The notes below the pieces were generated by a model that ran no database searches, was not told where the DNA came from, and saw only the letters and a list, made by a program, of their open reading frames with translations. The translations under genes were made by a program, and so were the position numbers. From Alphaproteobacteria bacterium (lineage in GTDB: Bacteria > Pseudomonadota > Alphaproteobacteria > Caulobacterales > Maricaulaceae), in assembly GCA_030428405.1 (NCBI GenBank), contig JAUIEH010000219.1:1-5451 (forward strand): 5,451 bases of DNA, written 5' to 3'. Shown here piece by piece: positions 4,999 to 5,451 of the stretch (positions within the stretch are counted from its first letter, which is position 1; each line of letters starts with the position of its first letter).

Positions 4999-5451
4999 AT
5001 GTGCGGACGTTTTTTTCGACACGGCGTCAGCTGGGAGCAGTATCGCGACTGGCTGAACATTATCGAGCCGGAAAATGATCCCGGCATTCCGGCGCGCTAC
5101 AACATTGCGCCGACCACGCCCGTGCCGGCCGTACGCGCGGGAGAGAACGGTCGCGTGCTTTCCGCGATGCGCTGGGACCTCGTGCCATTCTGGTGGAACA
5201 AGCCGCTCAAAGAGAAGAAATTCTCGAGCTTCAATGCGCGCGCCGAAGGCCTGACGAGCTCGAACGCGTTTCGCGAGCCCTTCGCCAAGCGACGCTGCCT
5301 GATCCCGGCGCACGGCTTTTATGAGTGGGTCGGGCCGAAGGGTTCGAAAACGCCCTACGCCATCACAGTCGATGATCAGAACGGCTTTTGTTTCGCTGGG
5401 CTTTGGGACCACGCCACGGTCGAGGGCGAAGACATCATCTCCTGTTCGCTC
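4999..5451 (+). CDS. yedK: SRAP (YedK/HMCES) family abasic-site-processing protein, 3' end missing
   Basis: The first 151 residues are present and the frame is open at the window edge; the family is usually about 220-240 residues. It starts MCGRF, where Met removal exposes Cys2, the residue that bonds covalently to abasic sites in single-stranded DNA. Other family landmarks are RYNIAPTTPVPAV (33-45, Asn35), MRWDLVPFWW (57-66), FNARAEG (78-84), CLIPAHGFYEW (100-110, Glu109) and FAGLWD (132-137). The active-site His that follows in the family lies beyond the window. In E. coli YedK and human HMCES this protein forms a stable crosslink that protects abasic sites at replication forks. The start is fixed by the need for Cys at position 2, despite the lack of a ribosome binding site. 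The gene diverges from the small-protein genes on its left, and no SOS box was seen. Confidence 0.95.
   Translation, partial: MCGRFFRHGVSWEQYRDWLNIIEPENDPGIPARYNIAPTTPVPAVRAGENGRVLSAMRWDLVPFWWNKPLKEKKFSSFNARAEGLTSSNAFREPFAKRRCLIPAHGFYEWVGPKGSKTPYAITVDDQNGFCFAGLWDHATVEGEDIISCSL

Overview
The window looks like a chromosomal segment of a high-GC alphaproteobacterium, possibly from the Hyphomonadaceae/Caulobacterales side. That placement is an inference. It rests on strong G/C preference at third codon positions, a leucine-catabolism-type enoyl-CoA hydratase, a SRAP-family gene and a periplasmic caspase-like protein; no taxonomic marker gene is present.

Layout from left to right. Positions 1-52 probably hold the last codons of a plus-strand gene, followed by a convincing intrinsic terminator (134-165). 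Directly behind it lie two imperfect tandem copies of a ~49-base unit (168-253). A plus-strand gene at 454-2013 encodes an exported caspase-like (peptidase C14 fold) protein of 519 residues with a visible His/Cys dyad and a long C-terminal region I do not recognise. After a 227-base gap with GC-rich inverted repeats, a plus-strand gene (2241-3293) encodes a 350-residue multi-pass membrane protein of unknown function with a disordered Gly/Ser/Pro tail. It converges with a minus-strand gene (4146-3349) for a methylglutaconyl-CoA hydratase-like crotonase (LiuC type, leucine breakdown). A bulged stem-loop sits between the two, over the crotonase stop codon. Upstream of the crotonase on the minus strand are a small membrane-anchored or secreted protein (4503-4195, 48 bases away, probably co-transcribed) and a less certain 98-residue single-pass protein (4885-4589). 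Divergent from these, the window ends inside a plus-strand SRAP/YedK-type gene (4999 to beyond 5451), the family that shields abasic DNA sites.

No mobile element, CRISPR array, tRNA or rRNA was seen. The genes do not form an obvious single pathway. The items that most merit a second look are the caspase-like protein with its compositionally distinct C-terminal third, the membrane protein beside it, and the duplicated repeat behind the terminator. I did not find strong evidence for a new multi-gene system.
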